From contig SCRO01000049.1 in NCBI GenBank assembly GCA_004298505.1, forward strand, positions 1-59,517: a stretch of DNA of 59,517 nt, given 5' to 3'. The DNA is from Rhodanobacter sp. (GTDB lineage Bacteria; Pseudomonadota; Gammaproteobacteria; Xanthomonadales; Rhodanobacteraceae). Shown piece after piece: positions 18,696 through 28,184 of the stretch. The first letter of the stretch is position 1, and every line of letters begins with the position of its first letter. The notes under the pieces were generated by a model that was not told where the DNA came from, did not search any database, and saw only the letters and a program-made list of their open reading frames with translations. The translations under genes were made by a program, and so were the position numbers.

Positions 18696-18801
18696 GCGAC
18701 GCTTCCCGGCACGGCGCATCCGGCACCCACGAACATGCGCCAAAACCGCGATTTGGCGCGATTTTTGCGTATTCAAATATCGAAATTTCTCCCTTGAAAA
18801 C

Positions 18802-18830
18802 TGGTCAAAAATGCAGCACATCGTTATAAT
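18802..18830 (+). promoter_or_regulatory. candidate sigma-70 promoter of rpoD
   Basis: A perfect TATAAT lies at 18825-18830, 37 bases before the rpoD ATG, with TGGTCA at 18802-18807 at the ideal 17-base spacing (4 of 6 match to TTGACA). The surroundings are AT-rich, unlike the coding DNA. Prediction only. Confidence 0.6.
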
Positions 18831-18867
18831 GCCCGGTTCTTGCACTCTCTTTTTGGTCGGTTAACCG

Positions 18868-20739
<1,872 letters not shown>

Positions 20740-20744
20740 CACCC

Positions 20745-20804
20745 GCCGTTACCAGACACGAAGAAGCCCCGCGCTGGCGGAGCTTCTTCGTGTCTGGTAA
20801 CGGC
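20745..20804. terminator. 23-bp perfect stem-loop after rpoD
   Basis: The arm at 20745-20767 is the exact reverse complement of 20782-20804, leaving a 14-base loop. It starts 6 bases after the rpoD stop codon. There is no long T-run after either arm, so it is not a classic intrinsic terminator, but such a stable hairpin between rpoD and the tRNA gene very likely ends or protects the rpoD transcript. Confidence 0.7.
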
Positions 20805-20863
20805 GATTTCGACCGGGCGCGGCGTGCACCCGTGTCCGCTACGCTAAACTGCGGCTCCTGCAC

Positions 20864-20940
<77 letters not shown>

Positions 20941-20951
20941 TCCAAGCGCAT

Positions 20952-21315
20952 TCACGCGAAAGTGTGGCTAAGGCGTCGCGCCCAGCGCGCCAGAAACCAC
21001 GCATACGCTTGGGTCAGCCGGTGCTTGCCCACCGCCCACGGTAGCGCTTCGACCCGCACGCCGCAGCTGGCGCATGCCACGCGCCGCGGCGCGTACACCA
21101 AGAACAACTTACGGCACATACTCGAAGCGCCGCCGTGCGAGCCGGTCATAGCCCGACCGAACCCGGCCACAACCCGAACAGATCGGTCGCCCGTTGATCC
21201 GCTCAGCCACCTCGATCTCCAGCTGCGCCGCCTCCCCCTCGCCGACCTACGACACCCTACCGTAGACAAAGGAACGAAACTTCTGCACGCGGTTGAGGAT
21301 AGACTTGATCTGCAT
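20952..21315 (-). pseudogene. ISL3-family transposase, N-terminal relic
   Basis: Read on the minus strand from an ATG at 21313-21315, the sequence gives an ISL3-like N-terminus: INGRPICSGCGRVRSGYDRL, then FEYVP, then in another frame VYAPRRVACASCGVRV and PWAVGKHRLTQAYAWFLARW. These are the N-terminal zinc-ribbon cysteines and the conserved stretch after them in ISL3 transposases. The relic has an in-frame TAG near the start, a frameshift around 21118, and loses similarity near 20952, so about two thirds of the protein is gone. It lies only about 12 bases from the end of the tRNA gene, marking the border of the accessory region. Confidence 0.75.
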
Positions 21316-21356
21316 TCCGGCCTCCGCACTGAGCGATGGGTTGTCGCAGACTTCAT

Positions 21357-21576
21357 CTTCTCAGACGCGGGGCCGGAATGCCCCGTTGTTCGCTCCGCCT
21401 ATAGACCGCGTATCGCCGCCAACGGCCGTCTAGCCGCCCATACTCACCCACTAATTTTGCGGAGGAGCCTCAAATTTGAACCGGCAGAACCCTTCTTTGG
21501 TGGTCAGTTTTCATCCGGCGCCAACAGACTCGAATTAGCGATGGCGCCCCAGATGTGTCAAAACAGCCTAAGTCAG
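21357..21576. other. gap without recognisable gene
   Basis: This stretch lies between the ISL3 relic and the VOC gene. I see no conserved frame, no ISL3 end repeat, and no terminator-like hairpin. Confidence 0.5.
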
Positions 21577-22017
21577 TCACTCGGCAGTCCGGTCAATGAT
21601 GTGCATCCGTACCTTACCGAGCAATGGTTCACTGAAGTACGAAATGCGCCAATCCTTGTAGGCAGAGTACGGCCTGCTTACCATGCGAATGCCGTTATCC
21701 ACAAGTTGCGAATAAGTATGTTCGACATCTTCGACTCCAAAGCCGATGTGATAGAAGCCCTCCCCATGTTCGTTCAGATAGCGGTGCAACTCACTATCAG
21801 CGGTCGCCGGCGCCGCCACCTCTAGATTGATGTTCGCCAACTTGAAAATAGCTACTTCCGCACCCCGACTCGCAACGAGTCCGCGCTCGGCAACCTTGAG
21901 GCCAAGGAGCGCTTCGAACCGATCCACAGTCCGGTCCAGATCAGCAACCACGAACGCAATATGATGAACGCGGTCGACGATCACTGGAACTTTAGTTTGA
22001 CTTGTCTCACTGGTCAC
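21577..22017 (-). CDS. VOC/glyoxalase-family protein, methylmalonyl-CoA-epimerase-like
   Basis: A 146-residue protein with two beta-alpha-beta-beta-beta modules of the vicinal oxygen chelate fold. VHHIAFVVADLDRTVDRFE at the N-terminus supplies the first metal-ligand His, and GFYHIGFGVEDVEHTYSQL in the second half supplies the second. This layout is closest to methylmalonyl-CoA epimerases and related acyl-CoA or lactoylglutathione-type enzymes. Start is GTG at 22015-22017 with a strong AGGGAGG ribosome site. It is the last gene of the minus-strand accessory array. Substrate not assigned. Confidence 0.8.
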   Translation of the reverse strand: MTSETSQTKVPVIVDRVHHIAFVVADLDRTVDRFEALLGLKVAERGLVASRGAEVAIFKLANINLEVAAPATADSELHRYLNEHGEGFYHIGFGVEDVEHTYSQLVDNGIRMVSRPYSAYKDWRISYFSEPLLGKVRMHIIDRTAE

Positions 22018-22385
22018 GACGTCTCACCTCCCTAATATTCTGAAGACAGTTCACGCAGCCCTATCCGCAAATACGACTATGCATTCCAGTGCAACCAGCC
22101 ACTTAAGCCGTGGAGAGGTCGGTGTGGAACGTACTGGCCAACTGGCCCTGATATTCCTAGCCCAACGTGTTATCGCAGCAGGCCATTGTAATCGTACATC
22201 ACCAAAATCCTCGTGTTTGAAGTCTCCTGAGCCGAGTTTTCCGGATGGTCCGTTGCAAGGGTCAAACCATCAGTCGCTCTTCGGCAGAGAACAGAATATC
22301 TTCGTAGCCGGCCCCAACGGGCAAAAACATAAATCTGTGAATCTTGATCGGCCCATTCACCAAAACGGGTCAAATCCGGTATATT
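22018..22385. other. intergenic, no gene seen
   Basis: This 368-base AT-richer stretch separates the sigma-54 activator gene from the VOC gene. The frames in it have no conserved motifs. I looked for a sigma-54 element (GG-N10-GC) on the minus strand ahead of the VOC gene and found none of quality. Confidence 0.5.
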
Positions 22386-24239
22386 TTAGTTAGTGCGATT
22401 GTGCTTCAGACGACGCCACAATGTCGTCGGACTTATGCCAAGATAGTCAGCCGACCTAGACCGGTTGCCATCAAACATTTTCAAGACCCGGATAATTTCT
22501 TCAAGTTCGACGGTTTTAAGGCGACCCTGAGCTGTAGACTCGTCCTCGCTGTCAGCGTAGATTTCCGGCGCCAGACGTGGCAGGGAATCCACGATAGCTT
22601 TGCTGCCGTGGTACAGCCGATCCGACACCACGAGCCGCTCGACGATGTTCTCCAGTTGCCGCACATTTCCCGGCCAGTGATAACTGCGGAAAATCGGCGT
22701 GACCCCGGCCACCAGCGCATCCACGTCAATGCTGGCGCTGTACTGTTCAGCCGCGCGGCGCGCGATGTAAGCAGTCAATGTAGCGATGTCTTCTGGGCGT
22801 TCACGCAGCGGCGGCATACGAATGGTAAACGTACTGACGCGGTAGTAAAGATCTTCGCGAAAGCGACCCGCACGTGTTTCGTTTGCCAGATCCACATTGC
22901 AGGCGGCGATGAACTTGATGTCCAGGGCGACAGCCTTACGTGCGCCGATCGGCATCAACTCTTTTTCCTGCAACACACGCAGCAACTTGGCTTGGTGTGC
23001 CAAGGACAAAGAGTTGATTTCATCCAGGAAGAACGAACCACCATTGGCCGCTTCAAGCAGCCCTGAACGGCCACCACTCTTGGCGCCAGTAAACGCGCCA
23101 TCCTTGTAGCCGAACAGTTCCGATTCGAACAAATCTGTTGGAATTGCCGAACAATTCACGGTAACAAACGGGCCGCTGGCGTGTTCGCTGGCAGCATGAA
23201 TCGCACGCGCCGCCAGTTCCTTTCCCGTGCCGGTCTCACCATGCAGCAACACGACGCCAGCGGTAGCGCCGTAAACGACGAGAAGTTCCTGCACATCGGC
23301 CATGCATCGAGAACGAAATACCAACCGTCGACCATCGCTCGGGGACTCGCTGGGTTGGCTAAAGTGGAAGCGGTAGGCATAGGCCAGCATTCCGTCAGCG
23401 AGATCGAATGTCTCCTTGCTGAGCGTACAAAGGCACTTGCCGAGCACCAGCTGCTCAGCGTCAAGATGCGACGCATCGCGCAGGCGTTTGTCGAGGATAC
23501 CGTCCAGACTGTGTCGATCGCCGAAACCGGGAATCTGCGCCAGAGCCGTCCTGCTCCACGCCACCATCGCGCCTGCCTGAGTGGTGAAAACAGTCGGGCA
23601 CGGATTCCCGTCCAGAGCGAACTGCAACAGCGAATACTGTTGCCGCTGGTCGGCATGTTGGTCAGCCCGCCGAATTGCTTTGCGCAACAAGTTGCGGCAG
23701 GAATTACGTGAGTAGATCAGCACCGAAGGCATGTTCCACTGGTCGGCAAGGTCACACGTATAACTTGAACCGATCACCACGCCGTAACCTTCGCTGCGAT
23801 GTCGATGGAAAACTTCCTTGATCTCCTCGGCGGTCGTGTAAGTGCAATGCAGGACTTCGATGTTGTCGAACACTTCCAACACGTCAAGGTTCGTCTCCTG
23901 ACGCTCGTACGTCAGCAGCAGGATGCGACGCGAAATGTTCCGCGCAGTCAGCACGGCATGAAGCAAATCCGCCGAACTCACCCGTAGTCCCACTACCGGT
24001 GCCGACAGCGCGTCTTTCAAATAGAACGCGTTCGCCCCGGCACTGACGAAGACATCGACTTGTTCTCGCTCTATCAGCTCGCGTGCGGCACGTACCGCGT
24101 CACTGAAGACACGGTCGATGACCGTAATCTGCGCAATGCCCTTGAATTCAGGCACCAGGCTTTGGATCAACTGAGTGAACTTGGAGTTGCCAAGGACGCA
24201 TATACGCGGCTGGTTCTGACCGTTCGTGACGAAACCCAC
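22386..24239 (-). CDS. PrpR-type sigma-54-dependent transcriptional activator
   Basis: A 617-residue enhancer-binding protein. The N-terminal ~190 residues form a PrpR_N sensory domain (VDVFVSAGANAFYL, VGLRVSSADLL). The AAA+ domain (about 310-550) has Walker A GETGTGKELAARAIH, the sigma-54 contact loop GAFTGA, Walker B-type GGSFFLDEIN, and arginine-finger region PPLRERPEDI. The C-terminal HTH is FDGNRSRSADYLGISPTTLW. PrpR proper senses 2-methylcitrate; the effector here is unknown. Start is GTG 24237-24239 after GGAGG. It is downstream of leuCD on the same strand and probably drives the sigma-54 promoter found at 43877-43894. Confidence 0.93.
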   Translation of the reverse strand: MGFVTNGQNQPRICVLGNSKFTQLIQSLVPEFKGIAQITVIDRVFSDAVRAARELIEREQVDVFVSAGANAFYLKDALSAPVVGLRVSSADLLHAVLTARNISRRILLLTYERQETNLDVLEVFDNIEVLHCTYTTAEEIKEVFHRHRSEGYGVVIGSSYTCDLADQWNMPSVLIYSRNSCRNLLRKAIRRADQHADQRQQYSLLQFALDGNPCPTVFTTQAGAMVAWSRTALAQIPGFGDRHSLDGILDKRLRDASHLDAEQLVLGKCLCTLSKETFDLADGMLAYAYRFHFSQPSESPSDGRRLVFRSRCMADVQELLVVYGATAGVVLLHGETGTGKELAARAIHAASEHASGPFVTVNCSAIPTDLFESELFGYKDGAFTGAKSGGRSGLLEAANGGSFFLDEINSLSLAHQAKLLRVLQEKELMPIGARKAVALDIKFIAACNVDLANETRAGRFREDLYYRVSTFTIRMPPLRERPEDIATLTAYIARRAAEQYSASIDVDALVAGVTPIFRSYHWPGNVRQLENIVERLVVSDRLYHGSKAIVDSLPRLAPEIYADSEDESTAQGRLKTVELEEIIRVLKMFDGNRSRSADYLGISPTTLWRRLKHNRTN

Positions 24240-24279
24240 AAACCACCTCCGTACCCAACATGCGAAATTTGATGCAAGC

Positions 24280-24297
24280 GTCTCATGGTTTTGAGAC
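24280..24297. promoter_or_regulatory. inverted repeat upstream of the PrpR-type regulator gene
   Basis: GTCTCA at 24280-24285 and TGAGAC at 24292-24297 form a perfect 6+6 dyad about 40 bases before the GTG of the regulator. It may be an operator for autoregulation or part of a hairpin after leuD. It is weaker evidence than the palindrome at 43955. Confidence 0.35.
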
Positions 24298-24301
24298 TGC
24301 C

Positions 24302-24320
24302 CGTGACGAGCGTCGTCACG
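24302..24320. terminator. stem-loop after leuD
   Basis: CGTGACGA at 24302-24309 and TCGTCACG at 24313-24320 form a perfect 8-bp stem with a 3-base loop, 4 bases after the leuD stop on the minus strand. There is no T-run, so it may be a weak terminator or a processing hairpin between leuD and the regulator gene. Confidence 0.4.
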
Positions 24321-24323
24321 TCA

Positions 24324-24959
24324 TCATCGAAAAACCCATGGCTCGCTGAGTTGCCGCGCGGTCTCGTAGGCGCGAATCGTGGGGGTCAGCGCCAAGCTCT
24401 CCCCGATGTTATCCAACCCTTGCAGCAAGTTGCGTTGCCGCCCAACATCAAGGTCGAACACTAGATGCGTGTCACCCAGCGTCAATTCCCGGCGTGCTAC
24501 ATCAACGCTTGCTGTCACACCGTGAGACTGGCGGCACTGCGCGAAGAAGTGACCAATCACCGATTGTGGCAAGCGGATCGGCAACAGACCATTGTTGAAG
24601 CAATTAGTGAAAAAGATGTCGCCGAAACTTGGTGCGATCAATACTCGTATGCCGAAATCGCGCAGTGCCCACACCGCATGCTCACGACTGGAACCACAAC
24701 CGAAATTAGCCCGCGCCAAAACTACCGAAGCCCGGCGATAAACTGGCATATTCAGCACACATTGCGGATTCTCGCGCCGACTTGCTGGCGTTGTGTCCAG
24801 CTCACCGGGGTCCAGATAACGTTCATCGTCGAGCAGAAACGTGCCAAAACCGCGGGATTCGAGGCTTTTCAGATATTGCTTTGGCAACAACGCATCGGTG
24901 TCGATGTTGCCTCGATCCATCGGAACGACAATGCCTTCATGGTGGGTCAATGGCTGCAT
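24324..24959 (-). CDS. leuD: LeuD-type small subunit of isopropylmalate/citramalate isomerase
   Basis: A 211-residue swivel-domain subunit of the aconitase superfamily. DRGNIDTDALLPKQYLKSL and NFGCGSSREHAVWAL are the family signatures, and FTNCFNNGLLPIRL is also typical. It starts at ATG 24957-24959, one base after the leuC stop (TGAGATG), so the two subunits are translated together. Its place inside a catabolic array, away from leuA and leuB, suggests a role in a 2-methylmalate/citraconate-like hydration and not in leucine synthesis. The LeuC partner has a large internal deletion, so the pair may not be active. Confidence 0.88.
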   Translation of the reverse strand: MQPLTHHEGIVVPMDRGNIDTDALLPKQYLKSLESRGFGTFLLDDERYLDPGELDTTPASRRENPQCVLNMPVYRRASVVLARANFGCGSSREHAVWALRDFGIRVLIAPSFGDIFFTNCFNNGLLPIRLPQSVIGHFFAQCRQSHGVTASVDVARRELTLGDTHLVFDLDVGRQRNLLQGLDNIGESLALTPTIRAYETARQLSEPWVFR

Positions 24960-24960
24960 C

Positions 24961-26103
24961 TCAAACCCCCCGCGCATCGACGAGTGCACCGGCAATCGCT
25001 GCCGCAGCCGCCATGGCTGGTGACATCAAATGGGTACGACCTCCACGCCCCTGGCGGCCTTCAAAGCTGCGATTGGTGGTCGATGCACAGCGCTCTCCCG
25101 GCTGCAGCCGATCAGGATTCATGCCGAGGCACATCGAGCAACCCGGTTCACGCCATTCAAAACCGGCATTAAGAAACACCTCGTCAAGGCCCTCGCGTTC
25201 GGCTTGCAACTTGACCAGCCCCGAGCCGGGTATGACGAGCGCCTGTTTTATCCGCGAATGCACGTGGCGCCCCCGCACCACACCAGCGGCCACCCGCAGA
25301 TCCTCAGTCCGCGCATTGGCCAGCTCCCACATCTTGCTGGTCGGCACAAACGGTCGTCCATGCACATAAGCCTCGGTCAAAGCGTCATAGCCGATCACGC
25401 CGATGCGCGCCCCAGCCTCGATACTCATGTTACACAGGGTCATGCGCGCCTCCATCGACATGGCGTCAACGGTGGTTCCGCGAAATTCGATCGCGTGGCC
25501 GATACCGCCAGCCGTACCAATTCGACCAATAAGATGCAGAGCCAGGTCTTTGGCGCCCACGCCAGGCGCAAACAGCCCGTCAACCTCGACGGCCATGTTC
25601 TTGAGCTTTCGGGTGCGCAGCGTCTGCGTCGCCAACACGTGCTCGACCTCGCTACTGCCCGCACTAAGCGCGAGAATGGCTAGTGCTCCGTTTGTGGTGG
25701 TGTGCGAATCACCACACGCCACAGTCATGCCCGGTAACGTCAGACCCTGTTCCGAACCAATAACATGCACGATGCCCTGGCGCAGATCATCAAGCGGAAA
25801 GATGGGCACGCTGAAGTCAGCGCAGTTCTTTTCAAGTGCCGCGACCTGTCGCCGCGCAAGTGGATCGATGAATCCCGCCAGGCCCAAATCGCGACCGGCT
25901 GTCGGCACGTTGTGATCCGGCGTTGCGATGCCCGACCGACTGCGCCACGGCAGGCGGCCAGCGCGGCGCAAATTGGAAAACGCTTGCGGAGAAGTAACCT
26001 CGTGCAGCAAATGCAGATCGATGTACAGGAGACTGGAGCCATCCGTCATGTCGGCTACGCGGTGACTATTCCATAGTTTGTCATAAAGCGTTAGAGAGGT
26101 CAT
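24961..26103 (-). pseudogene. leuC: LeuC-type large subunit with an in-frame internal deletion
   Basis: The frame gives 380 residues, about 90 short of normal LeuC (about 470). The N-terminal part ([34 protein letters not shown]) and the C-terminal part ([40 protein letters not shown]) are well conserved. At residue 262-263 the text jumps from MWELA to [11 protein letters not shown], skipping the region that holds GSCTN. LeuC needs three cysteines for its 4Fe-4S cluster; two (residues 322 and 325) remain and the GSCTN one is lost. The reading frame is intact across the junction (about 25315-25322). I list it as pseudogene because cluster assembly should fail; it is open and could still make a protein. 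Confidence 0.8.
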
Positions 26104-26399
26104 TGCGCGTTACCTGTAAAGAACCTCACTTGTGAAGTGTACACCCGCTCAGTATAGGCAAACATGGGCTCACTCGTTTTAACAAACGAACCCGTCTCGA
26201 TAAGTGAATGCTTGCTCGCAGAACATTGACGCAACTGGCGCCGTGCGCGCGACGGCAGCTAGGCACCCCTTGGCTGCGTGATTGACGCGACAACTAACTT
26301 GATATGCGCGGCTACGCAGCCTGGAAATGCGGTAACGGGGCTTTATGTCCATGTTGACACCACTGGTGAAATGGTAGCGCCGTTCTCGGCGCCGAAGCC
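26104..26399. other. intergenic, no gene seen
   Basis: This 296-base gap separates the MDR dehydrogenase gene from leuC. I see no conserved frame. TCGTTT and AAACGA form a 6-bp inverted repeat with a 4-base spacer near 26175-26190, upstream of leuC, which may be a regulatory dyad. Confidence 0.4.
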
Positions 26400-27410
26400 T
26401 CAAAAGGCAAGGACTATTTTTCCGAAATTCTGCTGTATGCGCATGTAATTTAATGCGTCACGAATTTCAGTCCACACGAACACCTTGTCGACGACAGGGT
26501 GCATCTTGTTTGTGGCAATCGCACGATTCATGTCTTCGAACGACTTGCGAGGACCAACACGGACGGTGCCGCGTACAGTTACTTGTTGCTGGAAGATTTC
26601 CAGTGGGTTGATGGTTCCTGTCTTACCACCCAAGTATCCAATTATACTGATCTGACCGCCAGGTCGTACGGCTTGCAACGCTTGTTGGAACGATTCCGGG
26701 CCCCCAACATCGATGACGTGATCGACACCGCGGTTGGAGGTCAACTGTCGTACTTCTTGTCCCCACATCGGGGTCTCTGCGTAGTTGACGGTGGCGTGTG
26801 CGCCCAGTGTAAGGAGACGCTCAAGTTTGCTTTTAGAGCTTGAAGTTGCGATGACACGTGCACCCGCCAGCAGCGCGAACTGCAAAGCGAACAGAGACAC
26901 GCTCCCGCTTCCCTCGACGAGTACGCTGTCTCCGGCTGCCAAGTGACCGTCCGTGACTAGGGCGTGCCAAGCTGTGACTGCCGCACAAGGCAAGGTTGCT
27001 GCTTGTTCGTCGCTGAGATGGTGCGGTACCCGTACCACACCTTCACTGCTCAGTCGTATATATTCGGCGAGCACTCCGTCGAGCGGACCGCCCAATGAGC
27101 TGGTTGTATCAGCCGATTCAAATGCACCATCGATCCAACCTTGCCAGAATGTGCTTGCGACACGATCACCAATCTTGACGCGCCGTACCTCATCACTGAC
27201 CGCGACGATCTCACCGACCGCATCTGACAATGGTATGAGAGGTACGTCGTAAGCGATGGCGTAGCTGCCCTCGATGACCTCCAAGTCACGGTAGTTGAGT
27301 GCTGCTGCACCTACTCGCATCACGACCTCTCCGCGACGTGGCTCAGGTATCGGTCGTTCTACCAGCTGCAGATTGTTGAGTCCGGGTTTAGTGACCTGAA
27401 TTGCCAGCAT
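26400..27410 (-). CDS. MDR-family NAD(P)-dependent dehydrogenase/quinone oxidoreductase
   Basis: A 336-residue medium-chain dehydrogenase. The GroES-like N-terminal domain (ALNYRDLEVIEGSY, PLIPLSDAVGEI) is followed by a Rossmann domain with VLVEGSGSVSLFALQFA, ATSSSKSKLERL and DVGGPESFQQALQAVRPGG. The catalytic zinc ligands of classical alcohol dehydrogenases are not visible, and NYRD is in their place, so I favour the zinc-independent quinone oxidoreductase or enoyl-reductase-like group. A GGAG ribosome site precedes ATG 27408-27410. It lies between the cysteine hydrolase and leuC on the minus strand. Substrate not assigned. Confidence 0.85.
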   Translation of the reverse strand: MLAIQVTKPGLNNLQLVERPIPEPRRGEVVMRVGAAALNYRDLEVIEGSYAIAYDVPLIPLSDAVGEIVAVSDEVRRVKIGDRVASTFWQGWIDGAFESADTTSSLGGPLDGVLAEYIRLSSEGVVRVPHHLSDEQAATLPCAAVTAWHALVTDGHLAAGDSVLVEGSGSVSLFALQFALLAGARVIATSSSKSKLERLLTLGAHATVNYAETPMWGQEVRQLTSNRGVDHVIDVGGPESFQQALQAVRPGGQISIIGYLGGKTGTINPLEIFQQQVTVRGTVRVGPRKSFEDMNRAIATNKMHPVVDKVFVWTEIRDALNYMRIQQNFGKIVLAF

Positions 27411-27574
27411 TAATTACTCCGCTGCGTATGTTAGGTAGGTAGCATGAGCCGCCTGATTCTCGCGCGCCAGGGATTACTGGACTTTAACGCATGGCAACAT
27501 CGCGGAGCGCACCCAGAGACGATCTTTGTTTTCGACAGTCGGGCGTCGGCAGTCGTCTCGGTAGCACGCATCGG

Positions 27575-28168
27575 TTAAACGTCAAACAACGCCAAGCAGT
27601 CATCAAGATCCACCACATCCGCATACTTGAGTTGGAGATCACGTAGATTCGATGCATGCGCTGCCATATCGCGATCACCCACTGCTTGATGCGGAATCAC
27701 CACACGCAGATTGTTCTGAAGTGCATCCAGTGCAGTAGCGCGCACGCAACCACTGGTGGTCAATCCGGTCACCACCACGCCATCTGCGCCTGTGGCCCGC
27801 AACTGCTCATTGAGATTGGTACCGAAAAATCCGCTGGCGCCATATTTCAGGATAATCACGTCACCCGGTTCCGGCTGTACACGCGGATCAATCTCCACCA
27901 ACGCCGATCCAGCGGCAAGGTCATTCAACGCCGGCAATTTCTCACGGAACACACTCGCCTGCACAGGGTCGTCATACGCGACCTTTGTGTAAAACACCGG
28001 CGCACCCATTGTCCGAAAACGTGTTAACAGCTGCTGGTTGGCAGCAATGACCTCAGTGCATTCAGTTGCCAGCCGGCTGCGCGCGGGATCGGTGAAGCCG
28101 ATAGTGAGATCGACCAAGATCAACGCGTAACGGCGGGCCGGCTTTAGTAGCTTTGATTCAAGCTCCAT
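27575..28168 (-). CDS. isochorismatase-like cysteine hydrolase (N-carbamoylsarcosine amidase type)
   Basis: A 197-residue member of the cysteine hydrolase family. The catalytic triad is in place: Asp in ALILVDLTIGFTDP (about residue 19), Lys in DVIILKYGASGFFGTNL (about 109), and Cys in VTGLTTSGCVRATALDAL (about 141). Family members cleave amides such as N-carbamoylsarcosine, maleamate and nicotinamide. It starts 17 bases after hyuB. The pairing with HyuA/HyuB fits an N-carbamoyl-amino acid hydrolase that acts on their product; this is inference from context. Confidence 0.85.
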   Translation of the reverse strand: MELESKLLKPARRYALILVDLTIGFTDPARSRLATECTEVIAANQQLLTRFRTMGAPVFYTKVAYDDPVQASVFREKLPALNDLAAGSALVEIDPRVQPEPGDVIILKYGASGFFGTNLNEQLRATGADGVVVTGLTTSGCVRATALDALQNNLRVVIPHQAVGDRDMAAHASNLRDLQLKYADVVDLDDCLALFDV

Positions 28169-28184
28169 GCTCCCTATCCTCAGA

